A stretch of DNA of 64,000 nt, taken from contig JALMLS010000368.1 in assembly GCA_038496445.1 (NCBI GenBank), forward strand, positions 186,001 to 250,000, written 5' to 3'. Under the pieces are notes generated by a model, which searched no databases, had not been told where the DNA came from, and saw only the letters and a program-made list of their open reading frames with translations. How positions within the stretch are numbered: the first letter of the stretch is position 1; the number at the start of each line of letters is the position of its first letter. This DNA is from Trichosphaerium sp. ATCC 40318. Taxonomy: Eukaryota > Discosea > Flabellinia > Trichosidae. Position numbers and translations under genes: made by a program. Shown here in pieces: positions 47,111 through 61,224 of this stretch.

Positions 47111-48258
47111 TTAAAACATGAGTATGAACAACATAATAAATACACCCATGATGAGTACCATACGTGAAAGCATTTGCCTTTGTTCTTCGGCTGGTGTTAA
47201 TGGTTGAGCATTTTGCATACCATCCTTTGTAGAAAGAGTGAGTACAAACGAAGAGTGCGTAAGAAAATTTTAACGACAAAAATAAAAAATAAAAAAACAC
47301 GTTAAAATTATGTCAACGGTAATCGTCGGAAGTATAATTCCGCGATGAGGCCCTTTTGGCGATTTTGATGACTGTATAATTTTTTTTTTGTTTGTTATTC
47401 CCAAAGATTTAGTGCTCACACAGCGTCATCGGCAAGTACGAGCGTTGAGAATTGCGGTAGGAGGTTTTTTATCAACGCGTAAATGTACTTTTACAAACGG
47501 TTTTTAGAAAAGGCAAAACGTACAAAAGCCATTTCAAAGCCTGGGAACAGTCCTGCAGAAAAAGATACATTGCCAAATTGTATCGTTGGACCATTATAAG
47601 TGAATCCCAGAGGATGAACAAAGTTACCGTGCTGTCTGCCCTTTTGTAGCGAAGCAATCAGTATTTGGTAAATCAACGTAATAAATAATTATAAAATACC
47701 CTGTTTGGAATGGCTCTTGGTGCTGGTGGTCGTTGTCCAGTTGGTCTTGATGGTATTGTGTCCCTGTTTAGGTTTGATGAGCACTCGAGTTAACATGTTC
47801 TAAATGACAGCCAGTCACTTGGTATTTTTACACGTACCTTGGGTCCTTCGACGCTGACCCATGTCCGTATATTGGAATTAGTGTTGTTTTATCTGGAATA
47901 CCCGCTTTGCATACGGGACATGTGGCCTCTCCTTGGCATACTTCCGTCCACTGTAAGTAAGTGTAAGAATAATAAAATAACAAAACAGAAAATTAACTCC
48001 AACGCTCGCTCACCCGATATATACACGGCCAACTATTAAACCGTTAGTTACCGACAAAGAAAGTTACAATTTAAACGTGTACCAGTACAAATGACCACAA
48101 ACAGTCACAACTGGATCGCAAGCTGAATCCAGGCATATATTGCATACGAAAGTAGTGTTTTTTGGCTCTTCACCTTCATCCTTTTTTTTCTCGTTTTGAG
48201 GCGTATTACGACGTTTCAAGCCATTCGCGTTGGCATCTGTTGGTGTATGTGCTTCCAT
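47111..48258 (-). CDS. RNF5/RNF185-like ER membrane RING E3 ubiquitin ligase
   Basis: Six or so exons from ATG 48258. After a hydrophilic leader the RING finger reads FVCNICLDSACDPVVTVCGH, LYCWPCIYRW and ATCPVCKAGI, the C3HC4 pattern with the family's CxHLxCWPCIY core. Next come LIPIYGHGS, a Pro-rich stretch RPPAPRAIPNR, a Phe/Gly-rich stretch (NVSFSAGLFPGF), and a C-terminal membrane segment MVLIMGVFIMLFILMF. RNF5/RMA proteins sit in the ER membrane and ubiquitinate misfolded proteins for ERAD. The order RING, YG, Pro-rich, terminal TM fits the family at normal length. It diverges from IMP dehydrogenase with 124 bp between starts. Confidence 0.88.
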
Positions 48259-48382
48259 GTTACGCTGCCAAACACGTCATCACGGCGAATTAACATTAAG
48301 CGACTTTTAATCTGATTTGACTGCGAAATCGTTTGTGGGAAAAATCCCCAAAATATTTGATTGACCCCAGTCTTCATTCACA

Positions 48383-51190
<2,808 letters not shown>

Positions 51191-51617
51191 TTAATAAAAT
51201 AAGAATACATTTTGTCAAAGTTGACTATTTTCTCGACCATGGTTTTTGTGTTTCTCAAGACTTTTTTTGGCATAAAACTTGTTGGTTCTCTATTCACACC
51301 ATTGGCTTATTATCATACAGGATGAACTCTATCACTCTTGTTTGGTACTAAAGAAATACCACACGGCCCTAAATTTTCGAACAACATGTGTGAAATTAAA
51401 GTCAAATTAGACAACTTGAAATGGTAACAGTATCACGATTATAAGTCAAATTAGACAACAAATACGTTATAACATTGACCTGATAATACCCAAAGTGGTC
51501 AAAAGTACGTTATAACATTGACCTGTAAACAAAGTTTTTCACAAAGTCCGATTCTTCAAATTCCATAGTTTGATGCCTATTGTCTCGATTGTATAGTTAC
51601 TTTAATACACAATTGAC
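51191..51617. repeat. Non-coding gap with two pairs of short direct repeats
   Basis: AAGTCAAATTAGACAAC occurs at 51399-51415 and 51443-51459. TACGTTATAACATTGACCTG occurs at 51463-51482 and 51506-51525. The two 17-20 bp units are repeated exactly and in tandem order. They lie 90-220 bp before the LETM1 start, so they may be promoter elements. No gene seen in the rest of this gap. Confidence 0.6.
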
Positions 51618-53547
51618 ATGCAATGCTGCACCTTTAAGGTCACGTGCTCTATTTCAATTTCTGTCAAAAGAAAAATGGATCAAATCTTGGAGTATTTTGA
51701 GTCAAGAATGGTACACGAGTTTAGACAATTGTAATTTGCGTTTAAAGCTCATTCTTGCATGCTTACTAGGGGTAATCATTGTTTAGAAACGTTCTAAGCG
51801 TGTTATAATTAATATTTGTGTAGTTGGCGTTCGGCGCAGCAATTATGCGTACAACCGCAATAATATTGCAATTAAAAGCGTACAGAAACGTAAAACGTCT
51901 CCTGTAGTGGTTTGTAGGTATTTATCTCTAGAACAGAAGCAACGGCTAAAACAAGAAAGGTGCAGTACTCGCATACGCTCATAATAACCGTACATAGAAT
52001 ATTAGACAAAATCCACCGCTACTACAAAGGCTTATATCTCATTCCAATAGATGCCTATCGAGCTAGAAAGTTTAAAAAAAAGCGTTCACGAGGTATGCCA
52101 GTACGCTTGTTGATGTACAGTGTCAACAATATGACATAAAGCCAAATCCAACTAAAACGCTTAAAAGGTGAAAAACTAAAGTTTGCTGAATTCCAGACAA
52201 TACGTAAATCGAGTTTAAATATAAAAGTACGCTCAAAATGGCCACAGGACCCTAAAACGCAATGAGAGAAAAAATTTACCAACCAATTTTGATTCTTGAT
52301 TTTTTCTGATGTTGTTTAGTACTCCATACCATTCTTTCTATTATTCCCACTTATGTTCTCAAAACTATCGCCAGGAATAATAGCTGCATTACCTATGATA
52401 CTTACATATAGATTTGTATGGCCAGAGTGTATGCCGACAACTCTTTGGTCATGGAAAGTTTGGTTCAGAATATTAAATCGAGATATTTCCAGAAAACACA
52501 AGCTATCTTCCACTGTATTACCTACGCTTCATAGTGCGATATCTAATATATTAGTAAAAAATACACCAAATAACACCGAGGATGATACGCTTTTGGTTCT
52601 TCAAAGAAAGTTAGAAAGAGATACTGACTTAACTGATTTTGAGATGGATAAGTTAAAGACACTCTTGGGTAGTCGTGCATCTAAGAATGTGATCCTTGCT
52701 TCAGCGACAAAGTTTCAAGAAATACTAGAAAAGGTACATATGATTGCGTTTAATCTTTTGAAAGCACGTGGCATTTTATTAATGGTTTTCTTTAAGGTCG
52801 AAAATGGTTATGCTATCACTGAAGAAGATGTTAAAAAAAGTGTTTCTATAATCAATTTGATTGGCTTGGATTCTTTTAATTTGAGCCAACTAAGGAAAAT
52901 ATGTCGTTCATTGAGGTACGTTATAAATACAAGTTCAATGTATACGATTAATGTCATTTTGGTTTTTTTTTTGCAATCGTAAACTTTTTCATTTCGCTCT
53001 TTTTTATTAACACCTGTTGTAGGCTGGTGCAGGTATATTGATTTGGCAGCTAAGCTCTTATATTTTCTTACTACTTTATATAGATTTTACCTAGTAAGAA
53101 GTTAGCGATAAGGCGTATTAACAAGCGGTTAGTAGAGATGAGAGAAGCTGATAAGGTACATTACTTAAAAAAACAATCTGCGTTCTGTTGTTGATTATTG
53201 ACGGTTTCTTCAAGTTGTTAGTTGAAAAGTTAAAAGGTGAAGGTGTTGTAGAAAGGTACCTCCAAGAGTATTCAATGGAACGTCTCTTGAGAGTAGATCG
53301 GGATGGCCAGACATTGTCAGACAACATTTCAACATATCTACACTTATCTCTCCATAAAACCGGATCTCAGTCAACACTTAAGGACTCTTCTCTTGTTATC
53401 ACATCTTTACTATTGAACAATGCTGTAGAGCAAGTACCAGAAAAAAAAGAAGAAGATGAAGAACTAGAGCGTCGCGAGCAAGCTATGGAAAAAATAAATA
53501 AGGAGGTTAAAGCACTCCAAGACACTATTGAAATAGAAAACAAATAA
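51618..53547 (+). CDS. LETM1-domain mitochondrial inner-membrane protein
   Basis: Exons in order: MDQILEYFESRMVHEFRQ, AIMRTTAIILQLKAYRNVKRLL, YLSLEQKQRLKQERI, IHRYYKGLYLIPIDAYRARK, LKGEKLKFAEFQTIRKSSLN, YSIPFFLLFPLMF and LPMILTYRFVWPECMPTTLW, then LSQLRKICRSL, INKRLVEMREADK, EYSMERLLRVDRDGQTL and YLHLSLHKTG. The order YYKG helix, E-x-x-x-x-R helix, a membrane segment with a Pro-rich PFF...P pattern, then the ribosome-binding-like helical domain is the LETM1 family, which controls K+/H+ or Ca2+/H+ exchange in mitochondria. A 10-nt microexon lies at 53023-53032. The tail is an acidic coiled coil. Exon 1 is uncertain; ATG 51618 is the first in a suitable frame and gives an acid-free leader. Confidence 0.72.
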
Positions 53548-53931
53548 AAAAGTTTCTCGTCTTTTAATATCTATTGTCATAATAAGCAATCTGACCAAAT
53601 AAGCATCTAGCTCAATACTGAGGTAACATTTTATGACGCACTTGTGCATTCAAAAGGGTCCAACAATCACGTGGTAAGGGGTTGAAACTTATTTCTAAAT
53701 TTGCTTTTTTTATTTAAAAAGCCGGGCTCTATTCACACCAGCGGACATTATAGGCTTAGCTCAACGAGTACCAGCGTTTGAGTTGTTGTAATTCAATTAA
53801 GCGATTAAGAAACAACATTTTTCAAAAATTAGTCAGTACCGCCTTTGAACAAGTTTTATTAAAATTATGAACTCATGTTTGGACTCTAAGCTCCTTGGTG
53901 GACCTACGACAACAATATTGTTTGGTAATTT
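53548..53931. other. Intergenic region between convergent genes
   Basis: 384 bp, AT-rich. No gene, RNA or repeat seen. Confidence 0.3.
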
Positions 53932-54397
53932 TCACGTGCAACAAGGTAAAGGCATACAATTGTTTTTTGCAGCTCTTGCCTTTTTCAGTTTGCCATACCT
54001 CCATCTCTTGGTATTATCTAGATCTATTTGAAAAGTAAATGTTGTCGTTTTGTGTACGTGAAATATGCTGTTTTCACCTTTTTTTCGCATTAGAGTTATT
54101 ACACTAAGTCTATTCTCTTCTATCAACTAACCAAAGGAACTCAACTTAGACGATGTTGGGGAAGACAAAATGTCTTGTGGCTCTAGGGCAGCGCCAAGCA
54201 TTTGTTATCTATTATACAAGAAACACTTGGAAAATAAACAAAAGTTTTACAGTATTTTTCACAAATTGAAAAGGAAATTTTTTGGGGGATGTGGGTGATT
54301 GCTGCTCGCCATGTTCTTTATAAGCGTTGTAGGCTGTTTGTAGTTGATTTATGTGAGTCTCACTAAGTCTGTAACGGAGAAAAACACGTACAGCCAT
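53932..54397 (-). CDS. Small hypothetical protein
   Basis: From ATG 54397: MAVRVFLRYRLSETHINQLQ, AYNAYKEHGEQQ, then after one or two introns LGAALEPQDILSSPTSSK, and ending ENSIFHVHKTTTFTFQIDLD, NTKRWRYGKLKKARAAKN before TGA at 53932. It is basic, soluble and about 120 residues. I do not recognise the family. Splice sites are plausible but not unique. It diverges from the F-box gene at 54505. Confidence 0.38.
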
Positions 54398-54504
54398 TTT
54401 GCTACACTCGCTTAATTGGGAACACAACTTTTTACCCAATTGTCTAAAACTGTGCTGAGAGCAACACTAATACTTGTCAAGTATAATACATTACGTTATC
54501 ACGG

Positions 54505-56702
54505 ATGGCGGAGGAATTTAGCATAGATGAGCCGTGTACGCTGTTTTTAGATCATAGATTGTACATTGAGCTTACGTCACGTATTACAGTCAATCCGTAC
54601 ACTAATAAGCAAAAACTACCGCTAAACGCTTCGTTTGAATCAAACGATGCTCAAAATGATAATCAAGCACCCCACCAACGACGTAAACACCAAACACGGG
54701 CAACAACACAAGAAATCTCAACTCCAGCGCCTAAAGTCGGCGATACTTCTCATATTTACTGTGTACCTCTTGAGTGCATTGTTGAAGTACTTGGGTTCTT
54801 ACCAGTGTCAAAATGGCGAGACTTCGAGTATGACTGGACTAATACAGACTATTGTCTGACTTTTCGACATTGAGCTGTGTCAGCAGTACTAAGTGTTTAC
54901 TAGACTTGTTTGCCTGACTTGGTTCAATATCCTTCAGGATGAAAGGCTATGGTTGAAGACACTGCCTCAAGATATTCAAGTGAGGTATAAAACTAATAAA
55001 GGTGGGATAAGGGTAAGACAATCTCCAAGAGGCTTGGCATTATCACGTGCAGTTGGAAAACAATGGGAGGCGTAAGTGTTTTTTTTATTGCTAGGATTTT
55101 CTCGTTTTTTTCTTAATGATGATATTAGGCGTTTCAAGAACGCCTCTACTCTTGCTACTGTTCTTGGTGGAGAGAAAGTTATGCTAAAAACGAGGTCTAA
55201 ACACGAAGATTTATTAGGGTTTATTTCACGTAAACCTGGAACAGTGTTTTCCTTGGACCTTAAAACATTGAAATGCTCTGGTATTTCGTCGTATTTTGAA
55301 GGAGATATAATGGCTGTTTACCAAGACTGTACGTACGATACATTCGTAGCTATTGACAAATATTAACTTATCTTAACAGATAACAATGATACACTAACAG
55401 TGGCTTCAACCCGGTTAGTAGGCAACAAGTGTAAGGTGTACACGATGTCTGGAAAAAAGAATGTTCGGCATAAATACACACTTGAGTATACAGGACAGGT
55501 CAGCTCTATTGCTGTTTACAAGGATTTCATAATTTTGGTACAATAAAACTTGTTATGTTAATATACTTACAAGGATACTAGGAATTTGGTAGTTATCTTC
55601 GCAAGTCGTTTATGTACTATTCACTTGTTGGATTGAAGAAGCAAAAAAAGTATTTTCCTTATTTTCCAAGACTATTCTGTTAACGGGTTGACTTATAGAG
55701 CGATTGTAATCAAACCTACTGAAGTAGATCATAGAGTATTGGACTATAATTGTGAATATATCGGTGTAACATCACAAGGGTTGATATATCAAAAGCAAAC
55801 CCAGTTATGGCTTGTCAGCGAGGTATGCTTATTGTATTTCTAATTGTTTACCATTTACCTATTTTCTCAGCCTTCAAAATGTGATGTTTTGTTAAATGTT
55901 GGATTCAACCCACAATTACAAGTTTATAGATCTAAAAATGAAGACTTCATTTGGTATTCAAGTTTTAAGACACCAGGTCAAAGATTGTACTTTCTCAAAA
56001 CAGGAAAATCATATCTTATTACCGAAAATGTAGTATCTAGGTTCTCTAGTACACGGGTATACTACCCAGAACAAGGTATGGTCAATAAGTTTATACAAAA
56101 TCTGAGATTGCCTTTTTGTTTTTCCAAGAAAAGCTGATCTGTACAGCTCAAATCATTCATATTCTCAGTTTTTTCTCCCTTTGCCTTGAAATATTGTTTT
56201 TATAACCTAGCTTGCAAAAACGTAACGTGTTTCTGTGGGACGGGGAAGAAAAAAGTAGGATTGAACAAATTGTACTACACTAAGCTCTGCTTTTCTTTTT
56301 TTTTTTTTTTTTTTTTTTTTTTGTTTGCTTCTGCCTCTAATTGTTTTTTATAAAGGTTATTTCTTTACAATGTCGCCTGAAAAGAATAAGAGTGTATCGC
56401 TTTATAATGTAAGAACAAAGCAAAGAGTATGGATAAGCAAAACAGGACCTGAAGTACCTCATATTAGTTCCTTTGTGAATTTCTTTGACTTTGAAAACAA
56501 AGTATGGCTTGGGATTGCAGCGAACAGAGGTAAACTTGTCAACGTGAATGTTCATTGTGTTAAGACAGGTTTGGTGTTGTATACTTTCACCAAAACATTG
56601 CTTCTTCATAAGGGAGTAGATGTTGTTAACGGTAAACTGTTTTTTTATGACAAAAGTCATACCGTAAAGAAAGGCGCAGTCATGGACCTTAAAGTCGCTT
56701 GA
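54505..56702 (+). CDS. F-box protein with a propeller-like C-terminal half
   Basis: The start ATG 54505 is followed by a hydrophilic region and then an F-box: VPLECIVEVLGFLP joined to LSDFSTLSCVSSTKCL and DERLWLKTLPQDIQ. The rest, about 400 residues in seven exons, is a series of short beta strands with turns such as GTVFSLDLKTLKC, NLVVIFASRLCTIHLLD, VSLYNVRTKQRVWISK, KLVNVNVHCVKTGLVLYTF and GKLFFYDKSHTVKKGAV, in the spacing of WD40/YWTD-like blades without the WD motif. It probably selects a substrate for an SCF ubiquitin ligase. A 27-nt poly-T tract (56296-56322) sits in the last intron. Confidence 0.6.
56296..56322. repeat. Poly-T tract of 27 nt
   Basis: Uninterrupted T run inside an intron of the F-box/propeller gene, the longest homopolymer in the window. 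Its length is likely to be imprecise. Confidence 0.9.
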
Positions 56703-57042
56703 GATAAATAATAAAAAAAGTGATTTTATCACTTCATTCTTCATCATAGAAACTAAATGTTGAGGCTCAATTGACGCCATTCTACAGATTGTACACTTTA
56801 GTGTCAATGCCACTCTAACAAATTACAACACAGCTGAAAGCACGATTACATTGTGTTTTGCATAAAACAGCTCATTTTTTTTTATCATCATGTGGCGTTG
56901 ATAATATAATTGAACACTACAACTTGCTATTAATAAACTACTTTTTCTTTTATTAATTCTCTTTGTGTTTTCATTAAAGACTAGTCAACTCGAGGTATGT
57001 CGCAGGTATCCAATATGTCCATGTAGTAATGCTATGGGTTTT
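56703..57042. other. Intergenic region between convergent stops
   Basis: 340 bp, AT-rich, with no gene. It holds the 3' ends of the F-box/propeller and the F-box/LRR genes. Confidence 0.3.
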
Positions 57043-57909
57043 TCAGAAAACAATGTGCAACCTTATGCCTAATGCCTCAATAGCTTCTATTGGAAAATTA
57101 TTCCTCATACTAAAATCCAGGCTAAGTGTTTTGAGAGAAGTCAAGTATGTCAAACAAACATGTGTTAGTAAAGGACAAATATAAATTGTCACGTGCTCAA
57201 GATTTATCAAGTTCTTGAACCCTAAGTCAGTTATCAGGCAACACCTATTCAAACTTAACTTCTTGACATTGGTCAATGATTTAACTCCATCATCCGTTAT
57301 TGGTAGTCCAACAAGTGAAGCCCTGCCATAAATAGTAATAGTGTGTACATTACTAAGGTGTTTGAGCCATGAGTCTTTTGGATCGCTGATTGTAACATCA
57401 TGAACATCTTTGAGTGCCTTTATTCCTTCTTCACTAATATTCACACAACCACAAAGATTAATTGTGTGTACACCTCTGAGTGCGATCAATGATGCATCTG
57501 TTATCTGTCGTGACAAGTTAATGGTGTGAATGGTGTGCTTTCCTCCTTGTAGTAATGTAAGGATACCTGAGTCTGTAATATTTGTTCGAACGAGGTTTAT
57601 TGATTTAACACCAGAAAGACAACACAACTCATCAGGTGATAGATCCATATAACTACAATCAATATACGTGTTTTTCAGAAGCGGGCTGCCTTTGAGTGCT
57701 GGCAAATCTGATTGTGTTATTGAGAGGCGATGAAAGCCAATATTACAACGAATGATGTTATTAAACACGTGAGAAACTGTAGACGTCTTAATAAGGTGTT
57801 CTCTTTTTAATTGGCGTAGAATAATGGTTAACGTCTCTGGTGGTAAATCTTCAAGTGATTTCTCTTTGTTAACTTGAGGACCGGATGTGTGAAGTTTGTT
57901 GGTTGCCAT
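57043..57909 (-). CDS. F-box/LRR protein (AMN1-like), intronless, copy B
   Basis: A 288-codon single exon. The F-box SLEDLPPETLTIILRQL, then EHLIKTSTVSHVFNNI, is followed by about eight leucine-rich repeats of the cysteine-containing/AMN1 class, such as LSGVKSINLVRTNITDSGI, LRGVHTINLCGCVNISEEGI, LTNVKKLSLNRCCLITDLGF and LINLEHVTIYICPLLTHVCL. Each unit is about 24 residues with the form hxGVHTIxLxxxxITDxGI. It probably selects substrates for an SCF E3. The 5' half and 208 bp upstream (57427-58117) recur almost identically at 61826-62515, where the copy is broken. Confidence 0.85.
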   Translation of the reverse strand: MATNKLHTSGPQVNKEKSLEDLPPETLTIILRQLKREHLIKTSTVSHVFNNIIRCNIGFHRLSITQSDLPALKGSPLLKNTYIDCSYMDLSPDELCCLSGVKSINLVRTNITDSGILTLLQGGKHTIHTINLSRQITDASLIALRGVHTINLCGCVNISEEGIKALKDVHDVTISDPKDSWLKHLSNVHTITIYGRASLVGLPITDDGVKSLTNVKKLSLNRCCLITDLGFKNLINLEHVTIYICPLLTHVCLTYLTSLKTLSLDFSMRNNFPIEAIEALGIRLHIVF

Positions 57910-58250
57910 CGTATTACCTGTGCTTGCCCTCTTGTGAAGATTTGTTTGTTTGGAGAATTATCAAGAATTGAATTCATAGGACTGAGATTCATGTTATTAG
58001 GGAAGCCCTTTAGAAGGTGCCTTATTTATGGCAAAAATGCAATAAAGGATTGTTCAAACACGCAAGCTTAGCTGTTGTGGCTACTTGCCACTCTTCAACA
58101 ACAATGACGCCATGGCACCCGGCTACTTATACTAACCTTGAGTAAGAAAAACATGAAATGTTCGCTTGGCATTCATACACCTCCTGTAAATAGCATTGTA
58201 AAGTGTAAGTTAATAACACCAAAAAACCAAACCAACAATTTTTTTGGGTT
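57910..58250. other. Upstream region of F-box/LRR copy B
   Basis: 341 bp. The first 208 bp (to 58117) are duplicated with the gene at 62309-62515, so the duplicated unit includes the promoter. The remainder is the 3' flank of the glycoside hydrolase gene. Confidence 0.4.
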
Positions 58251-60563
58251 TTATTTTAAGATCTTTGCCTCATTGTTAACATGAGAATTCATTAAGTATA
58301 CGTGTACATCGAGTGGTATTAAGTCTCCTTGTAATTCGTTACCATCATCCAAATCTGTTTGTGTATCTTCTGTTGTGAACAATCTCTGGAAAAAACAAAA
58401 CTATTAGTTTCAAAGTATTTTCAATGAAGGCTTCACCACTCCCTCCCTATTTACGTACTCTTATGTTCTCTACTTGAATTGGAAGTGTAATTTTGAAAGG
58501 AAATCTCGTATCAGTTGGATTTGTTACAATCAGCATTACTTCATGTCCCACCTTCCATGCTCTAAAAACAAGAAAATTTTAAGAATAAAACAAAGCATTG
58601 ATGCTCCTTTATCGTTTTAAGAACGCACCTAGCATCAACATAAGGTATCTTCCATACTTCTGTTGTATCTTTAGGATAAACATCAAGGGGTATATCTTCA
58701 CCAAGAAGTATAAAAGGATAAACAACAGGCATCTAGAAACAAAGATCAATAAGCGGAAAAAACACCGAATACAAATGTTGCTTCTTTGAGTCAAATATTT
58801 TGGCTCTCTTACCTCCTTTGCAATTTTAGATGTCTCTATGTACAAAGCCGGATTCACATCAGATGGCGCAGAACCTTTCATAAAATATAAAAAGCCATTA
58901 ACATTGCCATGAACGATCATTGAGTATGACATGTATCGGCCTTGACTAGGATCTGGTTGAGTTGACCACCACTCACTGGTACCTATAAAGATGAATGTTA
59001 GCTTTGTGGACATGATTAATAATAACTCGTAATACCAAATGACTGAGGTATCATCCACACTGGCTTTGTGTTAAACGTGTCACCATGATAAATATCCACT
59101 CTTTATACAAAAAATGAATTCACGATATCACATGTACGTTGATATTTCTTCTATTCTTTGTACCTGTGCGGGGCATCTGTTACATCACCAATACAATCAT
59201 CGCAACCACATACACCGTATGTTAGATTACAAGGAGTCATGTCAACGCCCTAGATTAAGTCAGGAGGAATTTGTTCAAAACATCATTCAACTAACAATAG
59301 GATAAGGATCTGCCATTAAAACGTCTGTTGTGTGCCAATACGCTTGTGTTGATGTTAGGCAATTCAACACAACTGTTGTTGGGTGATAAGGGTCTAGTTC
59401 TTTAATAAGCTTTTGAGCTTCAAGGACAACAGAAGGAGCAACGCCAGGACCATCAGGTTCGTCAGCAGTATACCTAACAAACAGAAGGCTTAACAACCCT
59501 CTTGGTTTTTGGCGTAATATTACCATGCAAATATAGCAGGATGATCCTTCCACCTATTGATATGATACCTAACTAGATCGAGGTCTTTATAGTAGTGTTC
59601 AAGAGACCAATGAACTTTTATTCCTAAACAAATATCAGTAACAAGTTTTTTATGGTTTATTCTTCGCACCAAGCTCATGTGCTCTATTCATGAACTGTTC
59701 CCATAAGCTCTCAGGCTAGATAAAAGAATGAATATACAGTTTATACATGTATATTTGATTATGTTGGGTACTTACTAAGAGCGAAGGCCTTGCTTGAAAG
59801 ACATTAAATCCATCTAGCTTCATCTGATCAAGTATTGTTATATTCTTTGAAAGGTAGTTATCCCAAGAATAGAAATAGCCAACAGGAAAGAAAGGTTCAT
59901 CATTAACTTTCAAAAAAAAACGTTATCACGTGGGTTGTTTGTGTTGACATTTTAAATTGAGTTGATGAAAAACGTACCTAGGTATCCGTGAGTCATGTAG
60001 TCTACTTTGGCAGTCTCCTCTCGATGCGGAACACGATATAAATGTACAGTTTCTGTTGCTATTGGTGTCATGCTATCACTCTCAATCAGCTGACAAGATA
60101 CATCAGTTTTTTTTGTGCTTATAGGCAGCTTGTTCAGGTCGAATGGTATAAACAACTTCCCGCCTGCTTTCACTTGAGTCTATCCAGAGTAAGACAAACC
60201 AAAAAGGAAAAAATATTTACGGCAAAAAACTAACCTCGACCAGAACTTCACCTGCTTGACCTTCTATAACGCCACGAAAAGTGTAAGGAAAGTTAGGTAA
60301 ATCTTCTTTAATAGTAGCGACAATATGACCCTCAGTTTCTCTGTCGTACGGTAGTAACCCTTTAGAACACGTGAATCAGATTTTACGGTTTAAAACGATT
60401 CATCGGACTTACCAGGCGTAACAATCATCGCCTTGTCATCCAACGGTCTAGGAAACGGTACATACGGACCTGGCGCTTGATAGTGTTTACCACACCAAGT
60501 TGGATCAGCTGACATCACGTGATAAATAACAAAACATAATAAAACGCAAACCAATCGCCTCAT
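58251..60563 (-). CDS. Secreted glycoside hydrolase with TIM-barrel core
   Basis: Starts at ATG 60563 with a signal peptide (MRRLVCVLLCFVIYHVMSA). Beta-sandwich-like segments follow (YDRETEGHIVATIKEDLPNF; GGKLFIPFDLNKLP). Then a (beta/alpha)8 core like GH2/GH-A enzymes: NDEPFFPVGYFYSWD, NITILDQMKLDGFNV, IKVHWSLEHYYKD, RWKDHPAIFAWYTADEPDG with the acid/base Glu of ADEPDG, DPYHPTTVVLNCL, DVLMADPYPI and PVWMIPQSFG. It ends with a beta-rich domain (VWKIPYVDARAWKVGHEVML). The ADEPDG-type clan-A plan points to a beta-glycosidase; the sugar substrate cannot be told. Its first exon is duplicated at 61226-61453. Confidence 0.8.
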
Positions 60564-60638
60564 GCTTCTTTTTGTGTTAACGCTCAAATAATATTGAAAA
60601 AGTCAGCATATTTCAATGTTTGTTGACTTGAGTTACAT

Positions 60639-61224
60639 TCATACACCTGTTACATGAGTATTCTTAAGACCTCCTACTCCTTCAGGTGTAACCATAGTGT
60701 CTTTTAAATGAAGGATCTTAATACCAGCCATGTACTCCAAAGAAGAGTCGTTGATTGAGATGTTCTTTTGAATGCTTAACTCATGCAACCCGTCCAACGC
60801 TTGTACTCCGTGTCCATTAACACAAGAGCATCGATCAATATATAATGTATGAATTCCTGTTAGATACTCAATACCTGCATCCATTATACAACCGGAGCCA
60901 TTCAACACAAGTGTATGTGCTCCAGCCAAGGCTTGTAAAGTTTTGTTAAAAATAACAAAATCAACTTTGTAATTTATCATTTTCTTCAAAACTAACGTAT
61001 GAACACCAGCTAACGCCACTATCCCCTTGTGCGAGTAATTACAATCTATCAGTGACATAGTATGTACTCCAGCCAATGCTATAATCCCCTTATCTGACAC
61101 ACTTGTGTGATCAAGAAAAATAGTGTGAACTCCAGCAAGAGCAATGACACCTTCATCACCTACAACAGTTCTTCGAAGATCTATTGTATGGACTCCAGCC
61201 AATGCTTTGACACCTTCATCAGAT
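60639..61224 (-). pseudogene. 3' part of F-box/LRR copy A, cut at its 5' end
   Basis: Codes on the minus strand for the LRRs LAGVHTIFLDHTSVSDKGI, LAGVHTMSLIDCNYSHKGI, LAGAHTLVLNGSGCIMDAGI and LTGIHTLYIDRCSCV with a proper stop, but the F-box and first repeats are missing. At 61218-61224 it joins sequence from a glycoside hydrolase intron. The 476 bp at 60749-61224 are the exact inverse of 63525-64000, where the gene is intact. It is probably a truncated inverted copy. Confidence 0.8.

Noticed and set aside
54414-54441. Short inverted repeat AATTGGG/CCCAATT as a hairpin regulator
   Set aside because: Only 7 bp with a 14-nt loop in AT-rich DNA; easily due to chance.
56337-56813. Minus-strand 158-codon frame
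   Set aside because: Antisense to the last exon of the F-box/propeller gene; no domain and poor composition.
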